Assembly (NCBI RefSeq): GCF_003583405.1
Contig: NZ_QXEC01000002.1
Coordinates: forward strand, 186,001 to 250,000
DNA: 64,000 nt
Reading direction: 5' to 3'
Source of the DNA: Micromonospora radicis
GTDB taxonomy: Bacteria > Actinomycetota > Actinomycetes > Mycobacteriales > Micromonosporaceae
The translations under genes were made by a program, and so were the position numbers. Below the pieces are notes generated by a model that had not been told where the DNA came from, made no database searches, and saw only the letters and a program-made list of their open reading frames with translations. This document shows, piece after piece, positions 1 to 7,550 of this stretch (its first letter is position 1; each line of letters begins with the position of its first letter).

Positions 1-130
1 CCGACACCAAGTGCCGGCGCGCGGTTCTGTGCGTACCCATCCGGTATGGGTGATTCGGGCGGTGCCGGCACCGGCGGTCCGGTGCCGACCGGCAGGCGGG
101 TCGCGTGGCGCGGGCCACCTGGTCGCGGGT

Positions 131-136
131 TAGTCT
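131..136 (+). promoter_or_regulatory. Candidate -10 box of smc (TAGTCT)
   Basis: A TAGTCT hexamer fits the actinobacterial TAnnnT -10 pattern and would start transcription near base 143. It lies inside the longest possible reading frame, which begins at base 46, so it argues that smc starts at the later GTG. No convincing -35 was seen. Confidence 0.4.
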
Positions 137-201
137 GCGGGTTCACCAGGGGTCGCGCAGCCGGGCGACGGTACGGGCGGCCACCGGACGAGGATCGAGA
201 A

Positions 202-3200
202 GTGCATCTCAAGAGCCTGACGGTGAAGGGCTTCAAGTCCTTCGCCTCCGCGACGACGCTCAAGCTGGAGCCGGGGATCACCTGTGTGGTGGGCCCGAAC
301 GGCTCCGGCAAGTCCAACGTCGTCGACGCCATCGCCTGGGTGCTCGGCGAGCAGGGCGCGAAGGCGCTGCGGGGCGGCAAGATGGAGGACGTCATCTTCG
401 CCGGCACCGCCGGCCGGGCCCCGCTCGGCCGGGCCGAGGTGACGCTGACCATCGACAACACCGACGGCGCACTGCCGATCGAGTACACCGAGGTCTCCAT
501 CACCCGCCGGATGTTCCGCTCCGGCGAGAGCGAGTACGAGATCAACGGAGACTCCTGCCGGCTGCTCGACATCCAGGAGCTGCTCTCCGACTCCGGCATC
601 GGCCGGGAGATGCACATCATCGTCGGCCAGGGGCGACTCGACGGCATGCTGCACGCCAAGCCGGAGGACCGGCGGGCGTTCATCGAGGAGGCGGCCGGCG
701 TCCTCAAGCACCGCAAGCGCAAGGAAAAGGCGCTGCGCAAGCTCGACGCGATGCAGACCAACCTCAATCGGCTCACCGACCTCACCGCCGAGCTGCGCCG
801 CCAGCTGAAACCGCTCGGCCGGCAGGCCGAGGTGGCCCGGCGGGCCGCGGTGATCCAGGCCAACCTGCGCGACGCCCGGCTGCGGCTGCTCGCCGACGAC
901 CTGGCCACCCTGCGGACCACGCTGGACAGGGAGATCGCCGACGAGACGGCGCTGCGGCAGCGCCGTGAGCAGGTGGAGGCCGAACACGCCGAGGTACAGG
1001 CCCGGCTCGGCGAGTTGGAGGAGGCGCTGGCGTCCGACGCCCCGCTGCTCGCCGCCGCCCAGGACACCTGGTACAAGCTCTCCGCCCTGCAGGAGCGGTT
1101 CCGCTCGATCGAGCAACTCGCGCTGGAACGCCTGCGACACCTGAGCGCGACCCCCGACGACGAGCGCCCGGGCCGCGACCCGGACCAGTTGGAGGCCGAG
1201 GCCGAACGGGTCCGCGAGCAGGAGGAGGAGCTGCGCGCGGCGCTCACCGACGACCAGATCCGCCTCGCCGAGGCGGTGGAACATCGCCAGGAGCTGGAAC
1301 GGCAGCTCGCCGCCGCCGAACGGGAGCTGGTCGCCGCGGCCAAGGCGATCGCCGACCGGCGGGAGGGGTTGGCCCGGCTGACCGGGCAGGTGAACTCGGC
1401 CCGCGCCCGGACCACCAGTGCCGGCGAGGAGATCGAGCGGCTCGCCGCCGCGCACGCCGACGCGTTGACCCGCGCCGAGCGGGCCCAGGCCGAGCTGGAC
1501 GCGGTCGCCGAGCAGTCCACCGAGGCCGACCGGGACAACGCCGACCTCGACGCCCGGCACGCCGAGGCGGTCGCCGCCCAGGAACAGGCGCAGGCGACGG
1601 TCCGTTCGCTCTCCGACGCCGAGCGGGCCGCCGAGAAGGACGCCGCCACCTGGAAGGCCCGGGAGGAGGCGCTCGCGCTGGGCCTACGGCGCAAGGACGG
1701 CGCCGGCGCGTTGCTGGCCCGCGCCGACCAGGTACCCGGCCTGCTGGGCAGCCTCGCCGGCCTGCTCACGGTCGCGCCCGGCCACGAGGCGGCGCTCGCC
1801 GCCGCTCTCGGTGGGCTGGCCGACGCGGTCGCGGTCACCGGGGTCGACGAGGCGGTCGAGGCGATGCGGCTGCTGAAGATCTCCGACGCGGGACGCGCCG
1901 GTGTGCTGGTCGGCAGCCCCGCCGGGCCGGGCATGTCCGGCTCCGCCGACGCGCTGCGCCCGAAGCTGCCGGACCGCGCCCAGTGGGCGCCCGACCTGGT
2001 CGACTGCGACGCGCAGATCAGGCCGGCGGTGCACCGGGCGCTGCGTGACGTGGTGCTGGTCGACGACCTCGCCGCCGCGGCGGAGGTGGTCGCCGGCAAC
2101 CCCGAGTTGCGCGCGGTCACCCGGGAGGGTGACGTCCTCGGGGCGTACGCGGCGGCCGGCGGGTCGGCGAAGGCGCCCAGCTACATCGAGGTACAGGCGG
2201 CCGTCGAGGAGGCCCGTACCAACCGGCTCACCGCCGAGGCGGCCAGCGCCGAACTGCGTGACCAACTGGTCGACGCGCGGGCGGCGGTGGCCGAGGCCAA
2301 GGAGCGGGTGCAGCACGCCGCCGCCGCCAAACGGGAGGCGGAGAGCCACCGCAACGCCGCCGCCCGTCGGCTGGCCGAGCTGGGCGCCGCCGCCCGGTCG
2401 GCGAAGGCGGAGACCGACCGGCTGGGCGAGTCCCGGTCCCGCGCCGAGGCGGCCCGCGACCGGGACCTGACCGCCCTGGACGAGCTGGCGGAGCGGCTGC
2501 GGCTGGCGGAGGCGACGCCGATCGACGCCGAGCCCTCCACCGACGAGCGTGACCAACTCGCCGCGATGGTGCCGCAGGCCCGGCAGAACGAGATGGAGGT
2601 CCGGCTCGCGGTGCGTACCGCGGAGGAGCGGGTGGCCTCGATCGCCGGTCGCGCCGACTCGCTGCGCCGGCAGGCCACCGCCGAACGCGCGGCGCGGGAG
2701 CGGGCCGCGGCCCGGCGGGCGGCGCGTACCCGGGGTGCGGGCATCGCCCGAGCCGTCGCCGGTGGGGCGCGGGCGGCGCTGACCCGGCTGACCACCAGCA
2801 TCGCGCAGGCCGAGGAGCATCGGGACGCGGTAGCCCGCGAACGGGCCACCCGCGAGGCGGAACTCCAGGAGGTGCGGGCCGCCGCGAAGCGGTTCGGCGC
2901 GGAACTGGAACGGCTGACCAGCCAGGTGCACCGCGACGAGGTCGCCCGCGCCGAGCAGCGGCTGCGCATCGAGCAGTTGGAGGCCAAGGCCGCCGAGGAC
3001 TTCGGGTTGACCGTGGAGACCCTGATCGCCGAGTACGGGCCGAGCCAGCCGGTGCCGCCGACGGAGGCCGAGGTGGCCGCCGCCGAACGTGACGGGCTGC
3101 CGGTGCCCGAGCCGGTCCGCTACGAGCGCCCCGTGCAGGAGAAGCGGGCCGCGAAGGCCGAGCGGGAACTGACCCTGCTCGGCAAGGTCAACCCGCTCGC

Positions 3201-3816
3201 GTTGGAGGAGTTCGCCGCGCTGGAGGAGCGCTACAAGTTCCTCTCCGAGCAGCTGGAGGACCTCAAGGCGACCCGACGTGACCTGCTCACCGTGGTCAAG
3301 GACGTCGACGAGCGGATCCTGGAGGTGTTCGCCAGCGCCTTCGCCGACACCGCCCGGGAGTTCGAACAGGTCTTCACCGTCCTCTTCCCCGGTGGCGAGG
3401 GACGGCTGGTGCTCACCGAACCGGACGACCTGCTGACCACCGGGGTCGAGGTCGAGGCCCGCCCACCGGGCAAGAAGATCAAGCGGCTGTCGCTGCTCTC
3501 CGGTGGTGAACGGTCGCTGACCGCGGTGGCGATGCTGGTGGCGATCTTCCGCGCCCGGCCCAGCCCGTTCTACATCATGGACGAGGTCGAGGCGGCGCTC
3601 GACGACGTCAACCTGGGCCGGCTGATCACCCTGATGGCGCAGCTGCGGGAGAAGAGCCAGCTCATCGTCATCACGCACCAGAAACGGACGATGGAGATCG
3701 CCGACGCACTGTACGGCGTGACCATGCGCGGCGGGGTCACCCAGGTGATCAGTCAACGGCTCAACCGGGCCGACACCGACGACGAGCGGCCAGGCCGCGG
3801 CGAGGAGAACGGGTAG
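202..3816 (+). CDS. smc: Chromosome segregation protein SMC
   Basis: This is the ATPase core of the bacterial condensin, which works with ScpA and ScpB to compact and segregate the chromosome. The protein has 1204 residues, the usual SMC length. The N-terminal head carries the Walker A motif GPNGSGKSN near residue 33. Two long Ala/Glu/Arg-rich coiled-coil arms flank a hinge around residues 510-680. The C-terminal head shows the ABC signature LLSGGERSLTAVAM followed by Walker B FYIMDEVEAALDD. The open frame extends back to base 46, but family homology begins at the GTG at 202 (VHLKSLTVKGFKSFA), and a probable -10 box lies between the two positions. The stop codon overlaps the next gene by one base. 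The C-terminal coil is very rich in Arg and Ala, as expected in a high-GC genome. Confidence 0.97.
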   Translation: MHLKSLTVKGFKSFASATTLKLEPGITCVVGPNGSGKSNVVDAIAWVLGEQGAKALRGGKMEDVIFAGTAGRAPLGRAEVTLTIDNTDGALPIEYTEVSITRRMFRSGESEYEINGDSCRLLDIQELLSDSGIGREMHIIVGQGRLDGMLHAKPEDRRAFIEEAAGVLKHRKRKEKALRKLDAMQTNLNRLTDLTAELRRQLKPLGRQAEVARRAAVIQANLRDARLRLLADDLATLRTTLDREIADETALRQRREQVEAEHAEVQARLGELEEALASDAPLLAAAQDTWYKLSALQERFRSIEQLALERLRHLSATPDDERPGRDPDQLEAEAERVREQEEELRAALTDDQIRLAEAVEHRQELERQLAAAERELVAAAKAIADRREGLARLTGQVNSARARTTSAGEEIERLAAAHADALTRAERAQAELDAVAEQSTEADRDNADLDARHAEAVAAQEQAQATVRSLSDAERAAEKDAATWKAREEALALGLRRKDGAGALLARADQVPGLLGSLAGLLTVAPGHEAALAAALGGLADAVAVTGVDEAVEAMRLLKISDAGRAGVLVGSPAGPGMSGSADALRPKLPDRAQWAPDLVDCDAQIRPAVHRALRDVVLVDDLAAAAEVVAGNPELRAVTREGDVLGAYAAAGGSAKAPSYIEVQAAVEEARTNRLTAEAASAELRDQLVDARAAVAEAKERVQHAAAAKREAESHRNAAARRLAELGAAARSAKAETDRLGESRSRAEAARDRDLTALDELAERLRLAEATPIDAEPSTDERDQLAAMVPQARQNEMEVRLAVRTAEERVASIAGRADSLRRQATAERAARERAAARRAARTRGAGIARAVAGGARAALTRLTTSIAQAEEHRDAVARERATREAELQEVRAAAKRFGAELERLTSQVHRDEVARAEQRLRIEQLEAKAAEDFGLTVETLIAEYGPSQPVPPTEAEVAAAERDGLPVPEPVRYERPVQEKRAAKAERELTLLGKVNPLALEEFAALEERYKFLSEQLEDLKATRRDLLTVVKDVDERILEVFASAFADTAREFEQVFTVLFPGGEGRLVLTEPDDLLTTGVEVEARPPGKKIKRLSLLSGGERSLTAVAMLVAIFRARPSPFYIMDEVEAALDDVNLGRLITLMAQLREKSQLIVITHQKRTMEIADALYGVTMRGGVTQVISQRLNRADTDDERPGRGEENG

Positions 3817-4436
3817 TGGCTCGGGCACGCGCGACGGCGCTGCTGGTGGACTTCGACGGGGTGCTGCGTCGGTGGGATCCGGCGGTCGCCGCCGGGGTGG
3901 AACGGGAGTACGGCCTCTCCGCCGGGGTGCTCGGTGAGATCGCCGAGTCCTGGGGGCTGCTCCAGCCGGTGCTCACCGGCCGGGTCAGCCACGCCGAGTG
4001 GGTGTCGAGTGTGGCCGACGCGCTGACTCCCTCGGTGGGCGACCCGGAGCGGGCCCGCGCCGCGGTGCGGCAGTGGCAGAGCTACCGCGGCGAGGTCGAC
4101 CCGCAGGTGTTGGCGTTCCTGCGCGAGGTACGCGCGGCCGGTGTCCGGGTCGGGCTCGGTACCAACGCCTCCGACCTGCTCGACGCGGACCTGGCGGCGC
4201 TGGGCCTCACCGACGAACTGGACGTGGTGGTCAACTCCTCGGCGATCGGGGTGCACAAGCCGGCCAAGGAGTACTTCCAGGCGGCGTGCCTGGCGCTGGA
4301 GGCCGCACCGGACCGGGTGCTCTTCGTCGACGACGAGGACCGGGCGATCAGTGGTGCCCGGGTGGCGGGGCTGTCGGCCTACCGCTGGACCGGCCCGGCG
4401 GACCTGCGGTACCTGCGGGCCGCGCTGGGCTGCTGA
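3816..4436 (+). CDS. HAD-family hydrolase
   Basis: This is a 206-residue haloacid-dehalogenase-superfamily phosphatase or hydrolase; the substrate is unknown. Motif I is DFDGVL near the N-terminus, containing the nucleophile Asp and the acid/base Asp. A helical cap follows. The second motif is GLGTNAS, the conserved Lys is in VHKPAKEYF, and motif III is LFVDDEDRAI with paired acidic residues for Mg2+. The GTG start overlaps the smc TAG by one base, so it is probably translationally coupled to smc. A short GC-rich hairpin 6 bp past the stop separates it from the convergent DinB gene. Confidence 0.85.
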   Translation: MARARATALLVDFDGVLRRWDPAVAAGVEREYGLSAGVLGEIAESWGLLQPVLTGRVSHAEWVSSVADALTPSVGDPERARAAVRQWQSYRGEVDPQVLAFLREVRAAGVRVGLGTNASDLLDADLAALGLTDELDVVVNSSAIGVHKPAKEYFQAACLALEAAPDRVLFVDDEDRAISGARVAGLSAYRWTGPADLRYLRAALGC

Positions 4437-4442
4437 GCACGC

Positions 4443-4463
4443 GGCCGCGCCGAGGACGCGGCC
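4443..4463. terminator. Hairpin between convergent genes
   Basis: Arms GGCCGCG and CGCGGCC are perfectly complementary around a 7-nt loop. The hairpin sits between the stops of the HAD hydrolase (+) and the DinB protein (-). There is no U-tract, as is common for actinobacterial terminators. Confidence 0.5.
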
Positions 4464-4498
4464 TTGTCGGGATCACAGCGTTGCCGGGACCGTGGTGG

Positions 4499-5038
4499 TC
4501 AGCCGCCGGTCACGCCGTCGAGGCGTTCGCGGATCAGGTCGGCGTGGCCGTTGTGCCGGGCGTACTCCTCGATCATGTGGAGGTAGATCCAGCGCAGGCT
4601 GATCTCGTTGGTGGTGCCGTCGCGGAACTTGACGGCGCAGACCTCGTCCAGGCCGCGGTCGGCGACGACCGCGTCTGCCGCGAGCATCTCGGCGCGGAAG
4701 GCGGCGAAGTCGGCCTCGGCGTCGGCGGTGTCGACGGTGTTGAACTCGGCGTCCGGGTCGGCGTCGAAGTCGTACAGCTCGGGCAGGTCCACGCCGGCGA
4801 AGCGTTGCCGGAACCACGACCGTTCGACGACGGTCATGTGCCGGACCAGACCGAGCAGGCTCAGCGTGGACGGCGACACGCTCGCGGTCCGCAGCTGGTC
4901 GCCGGTCAGCCCGGCGCACTTGTGCAGCAGGGTGTCGCGGTGGAAGTTCAGCCAGCCCGCCAGCATGGTGCGCTCGTCACCGAGGTAGGGCTCGTGCCGG
5001 CGATCGATCTCGGGTGCTCTCCAGGTCATGTCCGCCAT
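4499..5038 (-). CDS. DinB-family protein (DUF664, possible mycothiol-dependent enzyme)
   Basis: A 179-residue DinB-superfamily four-helix-bundle protein. The region GDERTMLAGWLNFHRDTLLH, then KCAGLTGDQL, and later LLGLVRHMTVVERSWF match the DUF664 pattern. The His residues in FHRDTLLHK, VRHM and LHMIEEYARH are candidate metal ligands. Related proteins include mycothiol transferases and maleylpyruvate isomerases, but the substrate here cannot be read from sequence. The start is taken at the ATG at 5038 (MADMTW); an ATG nine bases further in is also possible. The 5' end lies inside the 3' end of the exporter gene on the same strand, an overlap of 62 bases. Confidence 0.75.
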   Translation of the reverse strand: MADMTWRAPEIDRRHEPYLGDERTMLAGWLNFHRDTLLHKCAGLTGDQLRTASVSPSTLSLLGLVRHMTVVERSWFRQRFAGVDLPELYDFDADPDAEFNTVDTADAEADFAAFRAEMLAADAVVADRGLDEVCAVKFRDGTTNEISLRWIYLHMIEEYARHNGHADLIRERLDGVTGG

Positions 5039-6686
5039 CGTGCGGCGCCGCCGGCCGGTCCGCGAACGGTTTTCCGGTCCCGGTGTCAACAAGGTGCCCC
5101 GCTACCACGCTGGGCGTCGACAGGGGGCCCTTGCGCTCCTCCGTGAGCGGGCCGCCGGTGTGCCGCAGCAGCGGCACCTCCTTGATGAACAGGACCGCGA
5201 TCAGGGCGATCAGCCCGAACGGCGCGGCAGCCAGGAAGACATCCCCGGCGCCGTGCCCGTACGCTGACTCGACCACTGCCCGGATCGGTGCCGGCAGCGT
5301 GTGCACGTCCGGCAGGGTGCCGCCACCGCCGCCGGCCGAGGCCGGTACGCCGAGCGTGGCCAGCCCGTCGGTGAGGTAGCGGGTGACGTTGTGCCCGAGC
5401 AGGGCACCGAGCGCGCTGACCCCGACCGCGCCGCCGAGGCTGCGGAAGAAGGCCACCACCGAGCTGGCCGTACCGAGTTCGTGGGCGCCCACGGTGTTCT
5501 GCACGGCGAGTACCAGGTTCTGCATGGTCATGCCCAGCCCGATACCGATCAGCGCCATGAACACGCTGACCTGCCAGTACGGCGTGTCCGCCCGGAGCGT
5601 GCCCAGCAGGGCGAAGCCGACGGTGAGCAGTGCCGAGCCGGCGACCAGGTAGCGCTTCCAGTGGCCGGTGCTGGTGATGATCCGGCCGACGACCGTGGCG
5701 GCCACCAGCAGGCCGAGGATCATCGGCAGGGTCATCAGGCCGGACCTGGTGGGGCTGGCCCCCCGGCTGATCTGGAAGTACTGGCTGAGGAAGACCGAGG
5801 CGCCGAACATGCCCACGCCGACCGCGACGCTGGCCACCACCGAGAGGGTGATGGTGCGGTTGCGGAACAGCTGCGGCGGGATCAGCGGCTCGTCGGCGCG
5901 GGTCTCGATCCGGACCGCCGCGGCACCGAGCAGCAGGGCGCCGGCCACCATGACCGCGGTCTGCCAGGAGAGCCAGTCGAACCGGTTGCCGGCGAGCGAG
6001 ACCCAGATCAGCAGCAGCGACACGGCGGCGGTGATCAGGGTGGCGCCCCACCAGTCGATCTTCACCGTCCGCTTGACCACCGGCAGGTCGAGGGTCTTCT
6101 GGAGGACGATCAGGGCGACGACCGCGAACGGGACGCCGACGTAGAAGCACCAGCGCCAGCCGAGCCACGCGGTGTCGACGATGACGCCGCCGATCAGCGG
6201 GCCGCCGATGGTGCCGACGGCCATCACCGCGCCGAGGTAGCCGCTGTACCGGCCCCGCTCCCGGGGCGCGATCATCGTTGCCATGATCACCTGGGCCAGC
6301 GCGGTGAGGCCACCGGCGCCGACGCCCTGGACCACCCGGCAGGCGATCAGCTGCCCGGTGGACTGGGCGAGCCCGGCCAGCACCGAGCCGAGTACGAAGA
6401 TCGCCAGGGCCGCCTGGACCAGGAGCTTCTTGCTGGTCAGGTCGGCGAGCTTGCCCCAGAGCGGGGTGGTCGCGGTGGTGGCCAGCAGCGTCGAGGTGAC
6501 CACCCAGGTGTACGCGGACTGGGTGCCGTCCAGCTCGGTGATGATCCTCGGCAGCGCGTTCGAGACGACGGTGCCGGAGAGGATCGCCACGAACATGCCC
6601 AGCAGTAGGCCGGAGAGGGCCTCCAGGATCTGCCGGTGGGACATCTGGACGGGGATCGCTCGGGCGGGGGCGCTCGCCTGAGTCAT
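4977..6686 (-). CDS. MFS drug exporter, DHA2 (14-TM) family
   Basis: A 569-residue proton-driven multidrug efflux protein of the EmrB/QacA type. After a short cytoplasmic start comes a first membrane helix LEALSGLLLGMFVAILSGT, followed by NALPRIITELDG. The family marker between TM2 and TM3 reads LWGKLADLTSKK, and motif C-like glycines appear in VGTIGGPLIGGVIVD. Hydropathy suggests 14 membrane segments and a polar C-terminal tail of about 60 residues. The start is the ATG at 6686, which has a good Shine-Dalgarno (TGGAGG). Two inverted repeats lie just upstream and a MarR gene lies 250 bp upstream on the same strand, so induction by a ligand of that regulator is likely. The substrate is unknown. 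Confidence 0.9.
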   Translation of the reverse strand: MTQASAPARAIPVQMSHRQILEALSGLLLGMFVAILSGTVVSNALPRIITELDGTQSAYTWVVTSTLLATTATTPLWGKLADLTSKKLLVQAALAIFVLGSVLAGLAQSTGQLIACRVVQGVGAGGLTALAQVIMATMIAPRERGRYSGYLGAVMAVGTIGGPLIGGVIVDTAWLGWRWCFYVGVPFAVVALIVLQKTLDLPVVKRTVKIDWWGATLITAAVSLLLIWVSLAGNRFDWLSWQTAVMVAGALLLGAAAVRIETRADEPLIPPQLFRNRTITLSVVASVAVGVGMFGASVFLSQYFQISRGASPTRSGLMTLPMILGLLVAATVVGRIITSTGHWKRYLVAGSALLTVGFALLGTLRADTPYWQVSVFMALIGIGLGMTMQNLVLAVQNTVGAHELGTASSVVAFFRSLGGAVGVSALGALLGHNVTRYLTDGLATLGVPASAGGGGGTLPDVHTLPAPIRAVVESAYGHGAGDVFLAAAPFGLIALIAVLFIKEVPLLRHTGGPLTEERKGPLSTPSVVAGHLVDTGTGKPFADRPAAPHDGGHDLESTRDRSPARALPR

Positions 6687-6714
6687 GGGTGGTGCCTCCA
6701 GGTGGAACGAGAAC

Positions 6715-6729
6715 GTTGCCGCAGGCAAC
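6715..6729. promoter_or_regulatory. Operator 1: inverted repeat GTTGCCgcaGGCAAC
   Basis: A perfect 6-bp inverted repeat with a 3-bp spacer, 29 bases upstream of the exporter ATG. Its size and form fit a MarR dimer site, and the neighbouring MarR gene is the obvious candidate binder. Confidence 0.65.
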
Positions 6730-6740
6730 CGTAGGCCTTG

Positions 6741-6755
6741 GTTGCCTCAAGCAAC
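6741..6755. promoter_or_regulatory. Operator 2: inverted repeat GTTGCctcaaGCAAC
   Basis: A second copy of the 15-bp motif, with 5-bp perfect arms, 26 bp from the first. The outer sequences also pair with each other (GGCAACC and GGTTGCC), so the block could bind two dimers on one side of the helix. Confidence 0.6.
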
Positions 6756-6826
6756 AACATGAGGTGACCAAGGTCTATTCCGGCGCCGTTACGCCGGAAT
6801 GGCGTGATCAACCGGGCGTCGACACC

Positions 6827-6903
6827 CGCAGCGCGGCGAAACGGCGGCGCGCCGCTTCGGGCGGCACGCGCAGTGCGGCGAAACGGTGGCGCGCCGCTTC
6901 GGG
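6827..6903. repeat. Two direct repeats of a 35-bp unit (period 42 bp)
   Basis: Copies at 6827-6861 and 6869-6903 differ at only two positions, and a decayed third copy may follow up to about 6937. Each copy contains the palindromic core GGCGCGCC. They fill most of the gap between the MarR stop and the exporter operators. Function is unknown. Confidence 0.7.
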
Positions 6904-6939
6904 GGCGCGGCCAGACGGCGGCGTACCGTGTCGGGGCGG

Positions 6940-7380
6940 TCAGCCCCAGGCGTCGTTGAACTGGCGCATCAGGCGGGCGAACTCTGCCACGTCCCGTGCC
7001 GGCCAGTTCTGTAGCGCCTGCCGGATCTGTCCGAGTCGAGATGCCCGCGCCGCGTCGAACCGGCGCTGCCCCTCCTCGGTCAGGCTGAGCTGAGCCGCGC
7101 GCCGGTCACTCGGATCGGGCACGCGGCGGACCAGTCCGAGCGCCTCCAGGCTGTGAATCTGCCGGCTCAGCGTGCCCTTGCCAACGCCGAGCCGGGTGGC
7201 CAGGTCGGTCAGCCGGGTCGATCCGGAACGGCGCAGCCAGAGCAGCAACCCGTACGCGTTCGGTTCCAGGTTGGGGTGCACCTCGCTGGCGATCTCCCAC
7301 GAGATGGCCCGGCCACGGCGCAACAACGCGGTCAGTTCGTGCTCGACCTCGCGCAGGCTGTCCGCCGGTTGCTCGTCCAC
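6940..7380 (-). CDS. MarR-family transcriptional regulator
   Basis: A 146-residue winged-helix repressor. The core reads EPNAYGLLLWLRRSG, then TRLTDLATRLGVGKGTLSRQ as the recognition helix region, then a wing with VPDPSDRRAAQLSLTEEG. The DxRR signature is intact. The GTG start at 7380 is preceded by TAGTCT ending 6 bases upstream, so the mRNA is probably leaderless. It lies directly upstream of the efflux gene, whose promoter holds two 15-bp inverted repeats. It is inferred to repress the exporter and perhaps respond to its substrate. Confidence 0.88.
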   Translation of the reverse strand: MDEQPADSLREVEHELTALLRRGRAISWEIASEVHPNLEPNAYGLLLWLRRSGSTRLTDLATRLGVGKGTLSRQIHSLEALGLVRRVPDPSDRRAAQLSLTEEGQRRFDAARASRLGQIRQALQNWPARDVAEFARLMRQFNDAWG

Positions 7381-7386
7381 CCGTCG

Positions 7387-7392
7387 AGACTA
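7387..7392 (-). promoter_or_regulatory. Leaderless -10 box of the MarR gene (TAGTCT)
   Basis: TAGTCT on the minus strand ends 6 nt before the GTG. Confidence 0.55.
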
Positions 7393-7396
7393 CGAA

Positions 7397-7430
7397 GCGT
7401 CGGCACCGGCAAGCCAGCCGGTGCCGACGC
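7397..7430 (-). terminator. Perfect 14-bp hairpin upstream of the MarR gene
   Basis: Arms GCGTCGGCACCGGC and GCCGGTGCCGACGC pair perfectly around a 6-nt loop. The hairpin follows the PhoD-type phosphatase stop by about 120 nt and overlaps the -35 region of the MarR promoter. It may be a terminator, an operator, or both. Confidence 0.5.
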
Positions 7431-7550
7431 GCGGTGCCCACTCCTCGGCCCTGGCCCCTCGGCGCCCGGCGCTGGCCCTGATCCCCCCAACCCTGGCCGC
7501 CTGGCTCCAACCCTGGCCCCGGCCCGGTCCTTGGCCCGACCACGGGACCG

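Noticed and set aside
46..201. N-terminal extension of smc to an ATG at 46
   Set aside because: The 52 extra residues are Arg/Gly-rich with no homology, and a -10 box lies inside the stretch.
130..3828. Long antisense open frames across smc (476 and 714 codons)
   Set aside because: They are frame shadows of a GC-rich gene: composition is Arg/Gly/Leu/Gln-rich without family motifs, and the plus strand encodes an unmistakable SMC.
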